Shown piece after piece: positions 41,704 to 49,699 of a stretch of DNA of 64,000 nt; position 1 is the stretch's first letter, and the number at the start of each line of letters is the position of its first letter. The notes beneath the pieces were generated by a model. The model saw only the letters and a list, made by a program, of their open reading frames with translations, was not told the origin of the DNA and ran no database searches. Origin of the DNA: Flavobacterium sp. LC2016-12 (lineage in GTDB: Bacteria; Bacteroidota; Bacteroidia; Flavobacteriales; Flavobacteriaceae); assembly GCF_015351595.1 (NCBI RefSeq), contig NZ_JADKPT010000006.1, forward strand, positions 62,001-126,000, given 5' to 3'. The position numbers were made by a program, and so were the translations under genes.

Positions 41704-42267
41704 ATGAGTGAAGAAATAGATTTTATATTAGAGAGTACTGAAGAATCAATGAATGGCTCAATTGCGCATTTAGAGAAAGAATTCCTAAACATTCGTGCAG
41801 GAAAAGCTTCTCCTGCGATGTTGGGAAGTGTTTTTGTAGATTATTACGGATCTGCAACGCCGCTTTCGCAAGTTTCAAAAATTAGTGTTCCGGACGCAAG
41901 AACAATTACCTTACAGCCGTTTGAAAAAAACATGCTTCATGTTATTGAAAAAGCGATCATGATCGCTAACATTGGTTTCAACCCAATGAATAATGGAGAC
42001 ATGATTATCATCAGTGTTCCGCCTTTAACAGAAGATCGTCGTAGAGAATTAGCTAAACAAGCTAAATCTGAAGCGGAAGATGCAAAAATTGGTGTTCGTA
42101 ATGTACGTAAAGATGCTAACACTGATATTAAAAAATTAGAAAAAGAAGGAACTTCTGAAGATGTTTGTAAATCGGCTGAAGAAGAAGTTCAAAACTTAAC
42201 GAATGCTTACATCAAAAAAATCGATGAATTATTGGCTGCGAAAGAAGCTGAAATCATGAAGGTGTAA
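41704..42267 (+). CDS. frr: Ribosome-recycling factor
   Basis: Splits the post-termination ribosome together with EF-G. 187 residues: three long helices interrupted by a small beta domain, with IRAGKASPAMLGSVFVDYYG near residues 31-50, PDARTITLQPFEK near 66, LTEDRRRELAKQAKSEAEDA near 107-126 and the C-terminal NAYIKKIDELLAAKEAEIM. The start is preceded at once by an AT-rich leader with three TCTAAAAA units. A terminator follows. Confidence 0.97.
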   Translation: MSEEIDFILESTEESMNGSIAHLEKEFLNIRAGKASPAMLGSVFVDYYGSATPLSQVSKISVPDARTITLQPFEKNMLHVIEKAIMIANIGFNPMNNGDMIIISVPPLTEDRRRELAKQAKSEAEDAKIGVRNVRKDANTDIKKLEKEGTSEDVCKSAEEEVQNLTNAYIKKIDELLAAKEAEIMKV

Positions 42268-42285
42268 TTTTTATTCGACATAAAT

Positions 42286-42326
42286 TAAAAATCCGTTTGG
42301 TTAAATTATACCAGACGGATTTTTTT
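42286..42326 (+). terminator. Rho-independent terminator after frr
   Basis: AAAAATCCGTTTGGT and ACCAGACGGATTTTTT pair across a short AT loop, with a T run on the + strand. Confidence 0.8.
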
Positions 42327-42386
42327 ATTCTTATTTTTGCATACCAAAATTAGAATGTTTTCGTTTTTGAAACTATAATCCTCAGT

Positions 42387-44882
42387 ATGAAGCTATTTTG
42401 TTTATTGACTTTGTTTTTTACGCTTACTATTCAAGCGCAATTTCAAATAAACGGAATTGTAACCGATTCAAACCGAAAACCTCTTCCGTTTGCCACAATC
42501 ACTACTTCAGATAATAACAATACTATTACAGATGTTGATGGAAAATTTGACCTCAAAATCAATGCAAAAACCAGCACTTTTGCCGTTTCTTATATTGGCT
42601 TTCAAACTAAAATTATTGCTTTAACAGCTAATAAAAAGTTTTATTCAATTTCACTTTCTGAAAAAACAGATGATTTGAAGGAAGTTGTTGTTTCTAATGA
42701 AAATCCGGCTCTAACTATTATAAAGAAAGTTATTGCGAATAAGAATCTAAACAATCCACAGAAGAAACTCAGTAGTTTCGAATACAAAACCTACAATAAA
42801 CTTATTGTTACAGCCAATCCGGATTCTATTGATGGCCGAATTGATTCCTCTGCAGCCTATAAAGATTTCAATAAAAAAACGATAAACATAGATTCATCAG
42901 ATTATAAGTTTAAGGAAATCATCAGCAAACAGCATTTATTTCAAACTGAAAAAGTTTCACAATATCAGTTTGGAAAAAATCAATTAAAAGAAACTATTCT
43001 CGGTACCAAAATGGCCGGTTTCAAACAACCGGTTTATGAAATTATTGCCTTCAATTTACAATCTATTTCAGTATATGGTTCGAAATATGAATTATTCGAA
43101 ACCAAGCACCAGAGTCCGATTGCAGACAATGCCTTTGCCGATTACAACTATAAATTATTGGACACCGTTCCGATAAAAGGAAGAAACACCTACATGATTT
43201 ACTTTAAAAATAAGAAAAAAAGGAAATCAAACGGACTTGAAGGCGTTTTGTACATCGATCAGGAAAATTTCGCTGTCGCGAAAGCGGTAATGCGAATAAA
43301 AGGTGTTTTGGATATTAGCGGTATTCACGAATTTGAATATGTACCCAATGAAAAAATTTGGTTTCAAAGCAATACTACTTTCAAAATTGTAAAGGGAAAA
43401 AGTAACGATGATATCAAAATCTTAGGCGGAACTATTCAGTTTGACGGAGATGTGGAAGACAATTTTGAACCAAGAAAAAAAGTGGCTTCAGATTTCACTT
43501 ATTTGCTTTCTGAAAGTAATAATTTTGATATTCATTACAACACCAATTCTTCAATAAAAGATCCATCACTTTATATCGAAATTAAAGACGATGCCAGCAA
43601 AAAGCCAGAAGAATTCTGGAATACTTACAGAAAAGAAAGTTTAGACTTAAAAAGCCAGAAAACATATCAATTATTAGATAGTATCTCAATAAGTAAGAGA
43701 ATTGAAAAACGTTTAGGCCTGGGACGAAAAATTATAAACGGTTATTTGCCTATTGGCCCGATTGATCTTGATTTAAAGAAAATCATCAGTTACAATAATT
43801 ACGAAGGATTTCGTTTGGGTGCTGGCGGAATTACAAATGACCGTTTTTCTAAAAACTTTAGAATCGAAGGTTATACCGCATATGGAACAAAAGATGGTAA
43901 TTTCAAATATAGCTTAGGCTCCGGAGTTTTATTGGATAAATCAACCAATACATGGCTTAACGGATCGTACACAGATGATGTGCGAGAGATTGCAAGTACG
44001 GTTTTCGCTGTTGATAAACGTGTTTTCAAAATTTACGATCCGCGCCCCATCAATATCAGTACATTTTATAAATACATCAGCTGGAAAGCGAATGTACAGA
44101 CAAAAATAATTCCGAAAACCGAAGCTGTTTTTGAATTAGCGCGAACAGATGTTGAACCAAAATTTGATTATTTATACAATTTAAATGGACAGCTTTACTC
44201 GAGCTATGTTATGACAACGGCTATGGCCTCAATTGTTTGGGCACCATTTAGCGATTTCATGCAAACACCAACCGGAAGAACGGAAACTGAAAAAAGGTTT
44301 CCGAGATTTACTTTTCAATACACGCAATCTTTACCAAATGTTTTAGATAATGATTTTACTTTCAGCAAAATAGATTTTAAAACCGAGTATGAAAAAAAAT
44401 ACTTAAACGGGCAAAAAACTAGTTTGCTTTTACAAGGAGGCATTGCAATGGGAGATGTTCCTATTACTCACTTATACAACACAATGCCAAATAACCTGAC
44501 TAAAGAAACCATTATCCAGCGTATTACTTTTGCCGGAAGAAACAGTTTTGAAACCATGTTTTTTAATGAATTCTTTTCAAGTCAATATGTATTTTTTCAG
44601 GTTAAGCACGGTTTTGACCGAATTAAAATTATGAAAAAAGTCCGTCCTTCCTTGGTATTAGTAACAAGAATGGCATGGGGAAATATGGAAAAACCAGAAC
44701 AGCATGTTGGGCCGGCTTATAAAACTTTAGACAAAGGTTTCTTTGAATCAGGAATCGAATTAAACCGAATCTTTAAAGGTTTTGGTTTAGGAGGATTTTA
44801 CCGTTATGGACCAAATCAATTGTTGAGATTTGAAGATAATATTGCGGTAAAGATTTCTTATGTAATTGATTTGGGATTGTAA
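42387..44882 (+). CDS. DUF5686 outer-membrane protein with carboxypeptidase-like domain
   Basis: 831 residues with a signal peptide (MKLFCLLTLFFTLTIQAQ). Residues about 22-100 are a carboxypeptidase-D regulatory-like beta-sandwich (QINGIVTDSNRKPLPFATI, then STFAVSYIGFQTKI), joined to the DUF5686 region of about 700 residues that ends as a beta-barrel closing in Leu. There is no TonB plug. Such proteins are widespread in Bacteroidota and related in layout to outer-membrane assembly proteins, but their function is unknown. It stands alone between the frr terminator and a repeat island. Confidence 0.88.
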   Translation: MKLFCLLTLFFTLTIQAQFQINGIVTDSNRKPLPFATITTSDNNNTITDVDGKFDLKINAKTSTFAVSYIGFQTKIIALTANKKFYSISLSEKTDDLKEVVVSNENPALTIIKKVIANKNLNNPQKKLSSFEYKTYNKLIVTANPDSIDGRIDSSAAYKDFNKKTINIDSSDYKFKEIISKQHLFQTEKVSQYQFGKNQLKETILGTKMAGFKQPVYEIIAFNLQSISVYGSKYELFETKHQSPIADNAFADYNYKLLDTVPIKGRNTYMIYFKNKKKRKSNGLEGVLYIDQENFAVAKAVMRIKGVLDISGIHEFEYVPNEKIWFQSNTTFKIVKGKSNDDIKILGGTIQFDGDVEDNFEPRKKVASDFTYLLSESNNFDIHYNTNSSIKDPSLYIEIKDDASKKPEEFWNTYRKESLDLKSQKTYQLLDSISISKRIEKRLGLGRKIINGYLPIGPIDLDLKKIISYNNYEGFRLGAGGITNDRFSKNFRIEGYTAYGTKDGNFKYSLGSGVLLDKSTNTWLNGSYTDDVREIASTVFAVDKRVFKIYDPRPINISTFYKYISWKANVQTKIIPKTEAVFELARTDVEPKFDYLYNLNGQLYSSYVMTTAMASIVWAPFSDFMQTPTGRTETEKRFPRFTFQYTQSLPNVLDNDFTFSKIDFKTEYEKKYLNGQKTSLLLQGGIAMGDVPITHLYNTMPNNLTKETIIQRITFAGRNSFETMFFNEFFSSQYVFFQVKHGFDRIKIMKKVRPSLVLVTRMAWGNMEKPEQHVGPAYKTLDKGFFESGIELNRIFKGFGLGGFYRYGPNQLLRFEDNIAVKISYVIDLGL

Positions 44883-44884
44883 AT

Positions 44885-45105
44885 TAAATTCCAATCCCGA
44901 AGCCTCGGGATAAATTCCAAATTCCAAGCAAACGCCCAGTTTGTCAATTCGACGAAGGAGAAATCACACACGGAACTCGACAAAGATTGGCGATTTTGAT
45001 TGCGAAGGATGGATTGAAATCCATCCCTTCAATATAATCTGTTCCTCCGGAACGAAATAAAAAAACCCAAATTCCAATTATTACAAATTGAAATTTAGGT
45101 TTTTA
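44885..45105. repeat. Composite repeat island between convergent genes
   Basis: AAATTCCAA units, the palindrome CCCGAAGCCTCGGG (about 44897-44911), a segment related to the 29.9-kb island (GACAAAGATTGGCGA), GGATTGAAATCC (about 45012-45024), GTTCCTCCGGAAC (45040-45053) and a weak terminator-like hairpin AAACCCAAATTCCAATT / AAATTGAAATTTAGGTTT (45062-45105). Confidence 0.55.
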
Positions 45106-45125
45106 AATTGGTTTTTTTTTAAACT

Positions 45126-47396
45126 CTATGGCTTCAAAATCAAAACAGAAGGTGTATTATTCAACCAGATACTTTGTGATTCAATCAATTTTTTCCAGCT
45201 GTCTAAACTAATAATCATTAAATTTTGACTTTCTAAAAATTCTTTTTTAATCGTTCTGTCATGCATAATCATAATATGATTTGGTGCAATTTGTTCGATT
45301 GAGCGAATGCTTTCCTGAATATCGCGAGTGCTTTTTACCTCTCCACTGGCATCTAAAACCGTAATCTGTGATCCGTTGTTGTTGATTAATTTCTTGGCGT
45401 ATTCAATTAAAAAAGCATCTTCCTTACTAAAAATCGGCATAAAAATCTGATTGACTTCTTCTAAATCCTTATCAATAAAAATTCCAACCGGCATTTTACT
45501 TTTGGCAATAATATGACGTGTTCTTTCATCAAAAGGAGAATTTTCAAACAAACCTTCTTTTCCTGTAAACTTATCAATCAAACGATCCGGATTTACTATT
45601 CGGGTTGTAAAACCAAGAATCTTTCCAAGCAAAGTTCCGTCAAAAATAGACTGTCCTAAACCTACTAACAATAAGTCATATTCGCCTTGATTAGCTGTGT
45701 CTATAATTTCGGTATCAATATCGTTTGTCACTTTAAAAACGCTCAGCATATTCTGGTTCAAACGATGTGATTCTTCAATTACCGGAACTAACATTTTGCG
45801 TTCATGATCTTTAACATCAAATGAATGTATTTCAGTACTCAACGATAAGTGCATCGCCGTTACAATTGAATTGTCTCCTTGTTTTTTCACTAAACTATTA
45901 GCAATCTGCAATAGTTTTTTACCTTTTTCCGGAGTTGCAAACGAAAGCAGAATCTTGTATTTGCTCTTGTTGCCAATTTCTTCGGGAACAGCTGTAACCT
46001 TATCTTTAAATATAAAGTTAATGAAATCCAAAGCCGGCCCTGTCATAAATGTCGTTACCAAGGCCATAATAACCATCATTGTAAAGATTTCAGTAGAAAG
46101 AACACCTAAATCATAACCGATATTTAATACTACAAGTTCCATTAAACCCCTTGTATTCATCAAAGCTCCGATAGCTAAACTGTCTTTCCAGTTTTGCCCC
46201 ACAAATTTAGCAGCGAAAGCACTTCCAAAGAATTTCCCAACAACGGCAACTGCAATAATTACAGCAGTAACTTTCCATAAATACGGATCATTCAACAAAC
46301 CAATTTGCGTACGCAAACCAGTAAACACAAAGAATAATGGCAATAAAACGATAATGGAAACATCTTCTACTTTTTCGATAAATATATTTCTGAATTTATT
46401 GTTTTCCGGCATAATGGCTCCGGCTAAAAATGCACCAAACAAAGCATGAATTCCAATTAACTCCGAAGCATAAGCAGAAAACAAAAGTGTTATAAAGAAA
46501 ATAGCAACAACCGGCTTGTTCAAACTTTCGCGGGTTGAATTCAAATCACCTACACGTTTCAAGAAAGGACGAACTATTTTGAGCATGATAATAACATACA
46601 AAATAGCCAACCCAATAACATATAATGAACTTGTAAGTGAACCCGCTTTTACGATCGCAATGACAACCGCCAAAATACACCAGGCTGTGATATCATCAGC
46701 CGCAGCACATGTAATGGCAATAGTGCCAAGTTTTGTTTTTTGCATGCCTCTTTCCTGCACAATTCTGGCTAAGACCGGAAAAGCAGTAATACTCATGGCA
46801 ATTCCCATAAATAATCCAAAAGAAGAAAAAGCTACTCCCTGTGGCGCAAAAGTGCCATAAACAAAATAAGCCAGAGTTAGCCCTAATGCAAACGGAATTA
46901 CAATACTGGCGTGACTGATTACAACTGATTCGTGTGCTTTATTTTTAAGGACTTTTAAATCCAATTCCATTCCAATCACGAACATAAAAAGTATCAAACC
47001 AATCTGACTCAGGAATTGTAAATTCCCTAAAGATTCTTTTGGAAATAAAGCGGCAGAAAACTCCGGGAAATACATTCCGACCAAAGAGGGTCCTAAAACA
47101 ATTCCGGCAATCATTTCGCCAATTACAGATGGCTGTCCGATTTTTCTAAAAATCCAGCCAAACAAACGTGCCACCAAAATAATAGTCACAATCTGAGCCA
47201 AAAGAATTGCTAAAGGATGCTGTAAATTTTCAATCATTGAATGCAGAAAATCATTCCAATGATTGCTTTCTATTTTTTTCTGAACAATTCCCCGACCCAC
47301 TTCAAGCGAAGCGCCTTTTGAGATTACCCAATATATTAATGCAGTAAAACCACCTATTACAGTAACGTAAAATAAAGAGTTTTTAATGTTATTCAT
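45126..47396 (-). CDS. CPA2-type cation/proton antiporter with C-terminal stress-like domain
   Basis: 756 residues. A first membrane helix and a linker precede about twelve membrane segments between residues 55 and 470, with GQPSVIGEMIAGIVLGPSL near 86, the SITAFPVLARI phrase near 205, AADDITAW near 230 (Asp pair for ion binding) and GALMNTRGLMELVVL near 410. This is the CPA2 family (NapA, KefB). Residues about 480-750 form two universal-stress-like domains (GLGQSIFDGTLLGKILGF, HIMIMHDRTIKKEF) that may bind a nucleotide. It exchanges Na+ or K+ for H+; which ion cannot be read. Confidence 0.9.
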   Translation of the reverse strand: MNNIKNSLFYVTVIGGFTALIYWVISKGASLEVGRGIVQKKIESNHWNDFLHSMIENLQHPLAILLAQIVTIILVARLFGWIFRKIGQPSVIGEMIAGIVLGPSLVGMYFPEFSAALFPKESLGNLQFLSQIGLILFMFVIGMELDLKVLKNKAHESVVISHASIVIPFALGLTLAYFVYGTFAPQGVAFSSFGLFMGIAMSITAFPVLARIVQERGMQKTKLGTIAITCAAADDITAWCILAVVIAIVKAGSLTSSLYVIGLAILYVIIMLKIVRPFLKRVGDLNSTRESLNKPVVAIFFITLLFSAYASELIGIHALFGAFLAGAIMPENNKFRNIFIEKVEDVSIIVLLPLFFVFTGLRTQIGLLNDPYLWKVTAVIIAVAVVGKFFGSAFAAKFVGQNWKDSLAIGALMNTRGLMELVVLNIGYDLGVLSTEIFTMMVIMALVTTFMTGPALDFINFIFKDKVTAVPEEIGNKSKYKILLSFATPEKGKKLLQIANSLVKKQGDNSIVTAMHLSLSTEIHSFDVKDHERKMLVPVIEESHRLNQNMLSVFKVTNDIDTEIIDTANQGEYDLLLVGLGQSIFDGTLLGKILGFTTRIVNPDRLIDKFTGKEGLFENSPFDERTRHIIAKSKMPVGIFIDKDLEEVNQIFMPIFSKEDAFLIEYAKKLINNNGSQITVLDASGEVKSTRDIQESIRSIEQIAPNHIMIMHDRTIKKEFLESQNLMIISLDSWKKLIESQSIWLNNTPSVLILKP

Positions 47397-47522
47397 AACT
47401 CATTTTTTTGATTTATTGCTGCAAATATCAGCACTGAAAGTCTAGTGAAAAAGTAAATTTACACCTAATTTTCAATCTATGTAACAAGTCCGAAAAACTT
47501 TGTAATAAGTTATAAAAACAAC

Positions 47523-47588
47523 TGTCACCCTGAGCGAAGTCGAAGGCTTTCATTACTAAAAAAGGCTTCGACTTCGCTCAGCCTGACA
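47523..47588. repeat. Inverted pair of GACTTCGCTCAG repeats
   Basis: TGTCACCCTGAGCGAAGTCG and the inverse GGCTTCGACTTCGCTCAGCC form a long hairpin with a short loop. Copies or single arms are at 32485-32510, 37524-37548 and 60623-60688. Confidence 0.7.
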
Positions 47589-47599
47589 TATTGTAAAGT

Positions 47600-48319
47600 T
47601 TAGATTTTTACCTTTTTCAAAAAGTCAGAACGATAGGTTTCGCTCAAAATTAAGGTCGTATTTTTATTGTTTTCTTCCAAGTGATGCAAAACAATTTCAT
47701 TATGATTAAAGAATTTTATTGCCTTTACCGCTACGATTTCTTTTTTATTTATTCGACAGAAATCAGCTTCCGGTAATTCTTTTAAAAGCGTATCAAATTT
47801 AACATTTTTTAAGTTCAGAAAACTTCCATCAGAAAGCAAAACGCTTTTATCACGACTGTCGCTGATTGCCGTTTTGATGTATTGAATCTGATTAAAATAC
47901 AACAAGGTTTTTCCTTTGTCTGTATTCAGCTGAATAAATTGCTTTGCTGTATCAGGTTTATTGAATCGTTCGTAAGCTTTTGCGATTGCTTTTTGCAAAC
48001 GTTCTAATTTTACGGGTTTTGTAATATAATCTACCGCATCAATATTAAAAGCATCAGCAGCATATTCTTTGTAGGCCGTACAGAAAATTACTAATTTATT
48101 CTCAAGCATTTCAGCCAAATGCAAGCCGTCAATGCCCGGCATTTCGATATCTGATATTAATAAATCAAAATCGAGGTTCGGAATTTCAGTCAGTAGTTTC
48201 TCTGGATTATTATATGTTTTTACGATTTCTACTTCGGGAACTTGTTCGCAAAGCATTTTCAGGTACATTAATCCAGGCAACTCATCGTCCAGAAGCAAGC
48301 ATTTCAGTTTTGTATTCAA
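47600..48319 (-). CDS. LytTR-type response regulator
   Basis: 239 residues. Receiver domain with DDELPG near residue 11, the phospho-acceptor in DLLISDIEMPG near 55 and Lys in DYITKPVKL near 105; then a LytTR DNA-binding domain of about 100 residues (QFIQLNTDKGKTLLYFNQIQ, FCRINKKEIVAVK, NEIVLHHLEENNK, ETYRSDFLKK). The start is a non-ATG codon (TTG 48319), since the frame has no ATG before the first beta-strand. The gene overlaps the 3' end of the kinase gene by 38 bases, so translation is coupled. A typical Bacteroidota LytS-LytR pair; the target is unknown. Confidence 0.9.
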   Translation of the reverse strand: MNTKLKCLLLDDELPGLMYLKMLCEQVPEVEIVKTYNNPEKLLTEIPNLDFDLLISDIEMPGIDGLHLAEMLENKLVIFCTAYKEYAADAFNIDAVDYITKPVKLERLQKAIAKAYERFNKPDTAKQFIQLNTDKGKTLLYFNQIQYIKTAISDSRDKSVLLSDGSFLNLKNVKFDTLLKELPEADFCRINKKEIVAVKAIKFFNHNEIVLHHLEENNKNTTLILSETYRSDFLKKVKI

Positions 48320-49043
48320 GTAAATCTATTTTTAGATGAGCGATATAAATGTCGTTTTCGACAAATCTGTCGAGTTTGAAATTATTCTTATAAATGATTT
48401 TCAAACGATGTTCCAAAGTTGTTTTTCCTAAACCGCTTCGCTCCTTTTTCAGTACCTTTTTATCAGATATCTTATTCGAAACCGTCATAAAAAAAGCATT
48501 GTCTTTGAACTCAAAAACAACCGAAATAAAGGCATCTGCACTTTGAAGATCGGCATGTTTAAAGGCATTTTCAATTAAGTCAATCGAAATTAAAGGCGCC
48601 AGTAAAGGCTGTTCATATAATTTATCTTCTTTGTTGATATTGGTCTTGATCTTTAATTCAAAAAGCGGACTGATTTTAATTTTATTGATTTCGATAAGAT
48701 TCAGTGCAAAATCAATTTCTTCTTTTGCCGTGACGAACTTCTTTTTGCTTTCGTATAAAATATAATCCAGAACATTCGCCAGTTTATCCAAAGCAAAATA
48801 CGTCTGATACGCGTGCGATTGAATTGAATTTAGAATATTCTTAAACAAATGCGGATTCAGTTTTGACTCTAAAGTTTCTAACTGCAAGTCATTCACTTTT
48901 CTTTCCAAAGCATAAAAACTTTTTTCGGCGTCATCTTTTGATTTTTTGGCCTGCATTAATTGATACACCATAAAACAAATGATGATGACCAGCAATAAAA
49001 TTATCGCTAAAAAAATAAAAGTGATGGTATTGTTTTCCTGCAT
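48282..49043 (-). CDS. LytS-like membrane sensor histidine kinase
   Basis: 253 residues. One membrane helix near residues 8-29 (FIFLAIILLLVIIICFMVY), a coiled coil (about 30-58), then a His_kinase domain with LESKLNPHLFKNILNSIQSH near 59-78 (phospho-acceptor His), a conserved Glu-rich segment, and a HATPase domain with LISIDLIENAFKHA near 150 and GLGKTTLEHRLKIIY near 212. There is no obvious sensor domain, so the signal may be sensed by the membrane helix or a partner. It pairs with the overlapping LytTR regulator. Confidence 0.9.
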   Translation of the reverse strand: MQENNTITFIFLAIILLLVIIICFMVYQLMQAKKSKDDAEKSFYALERKVNDLQLETLESKLNPHLFKNILNSIQSHAYQTYFALDKLANVLDYILYESKKKFVTAKEEIDFALNLIEINKIKISPLFELKIKTNINKEDKLYEQPLLAPLISIDLIENAFKHADLQSADAFISVVFEFKDNAFFMTVSNKISDKKVLKKERSGLGKTTLEHRLKIIYKNNFKLDRFVENDIYIAHLKIDLLEYKTEMLASGR

Positions 49044-49078
49044 TGATAATTATTTATATAAATAGTGTTTTTTTTTGC

Positions 49079-49183
49079 TCACGGATGACAGGGATAAAAC
49101 GGGTTCGCACAGATTTTTTCATCAAGAGTTTAACTTAAATAATAAACAGTGTAAATCCGTTCAATCCGCGTCATCCGCGTGCC
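49079..49183. repeat. Inverted repeat with CACGGATGAC / GTCATCCGCGTG ends
   Basis: Ends CTCACGGATGAC (49079-49090) and GTCATCCGCGTGCC (49170-49183) pair imperfectly; inner GCACAGATTT and AAATCCGT continue the pattern. It separates the SMR gene from the kinase. Confidence 0.5.
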
Positions 49184-49189
49184 ATATTT

Positions 49190-49519
49190 TTAATGACTAG
49201 ACACAAACTTCAACCCAATAATCGAAGCAATTAATGTTGAAAGAAAAAATATTCTCCAAAAAGTTGCCGGTTCTTTAAAAATAAATATTCCGACTAAAAC
49301 GGTTCCAACAGCTCCAATTCCGGTCCAAACGGCATAAGCGGTTCCAATTGGTAATTCCTGCGTGGCTTTATATAATAAAATCATACTAATGGAAAGACAG
49401 ACAAAAAATCCTGCCATCCAATAGGTTGAAATAATTCCTGAGGTTTCTTTGGCTTTGCCTAAACACGATGCAAAACCTACTTCAAAAAGGCCAGCAATGA
49501 TTAATAAAATCCAATTCAT
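49190..49519 (-). CDS. Small multidrug-resistance exporter, SugE/Gdx subtype
   Basis: 109 residues and four membrane helices, the build of SMR-family antiporters. Glu near residue 13 in AGLFEVGFASCLGKA is the essential proton and substrate site. GTAYAVWTGIGAVG near residues 58-71 is the second signature. The form of these segments fits the SugE/Gdx branch, which exports guanidinium, better than the EmrE branch. No guanidine riboswitch pattern is seen upstream. A CATCTTTG box lies about 20 bases upstream, similar to the porin -7 box. It is divergent from the RND transporter. Confidence 0.85.
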   Translation of the reverse strand: MNWILLIIAGLFEVGFASCLGKAKETSGIISTYWMAGFFVCLSISMILLYKATQELPIGTAYAVWTGIGAVGTVLVGIFIFKEPATFWRIFFLSTLIASIIGLKFVSSH

Positions 49520-49671
49520 TTTCGTTTCATTTTTAAATTAAGTACAAAGATGAGAAAAGCTAACGATTAAACAGCAAAAAGCAGGAATTTATCCCAAATC
49601 CACAACTTGAAAATTTGTGTTAACATTAAGTAAAATACAATCGATTGTTTATGATTTAGAGCAGTTTTCAC

Positions 49672-49679
49672 TACATTTG
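49672..49679 (+). promoter_or_regulatory. -7 box TACATTTG of the RND/MMPL gene
   Basis: Perfect TAnnTTTG, 21 bases before ATG 49700. Confidence 0.6.
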
Positions 49680-49699
49680 CAACCATTTTTAAAGATTTT

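Noticed and set aside
49520..49671. Guanidine riboswitch upstream of the SMR gene
   Set aside because: The Gdx-like protein suggested it, but I see no conserved guanidine aptamer sequence in the leader, which is short.
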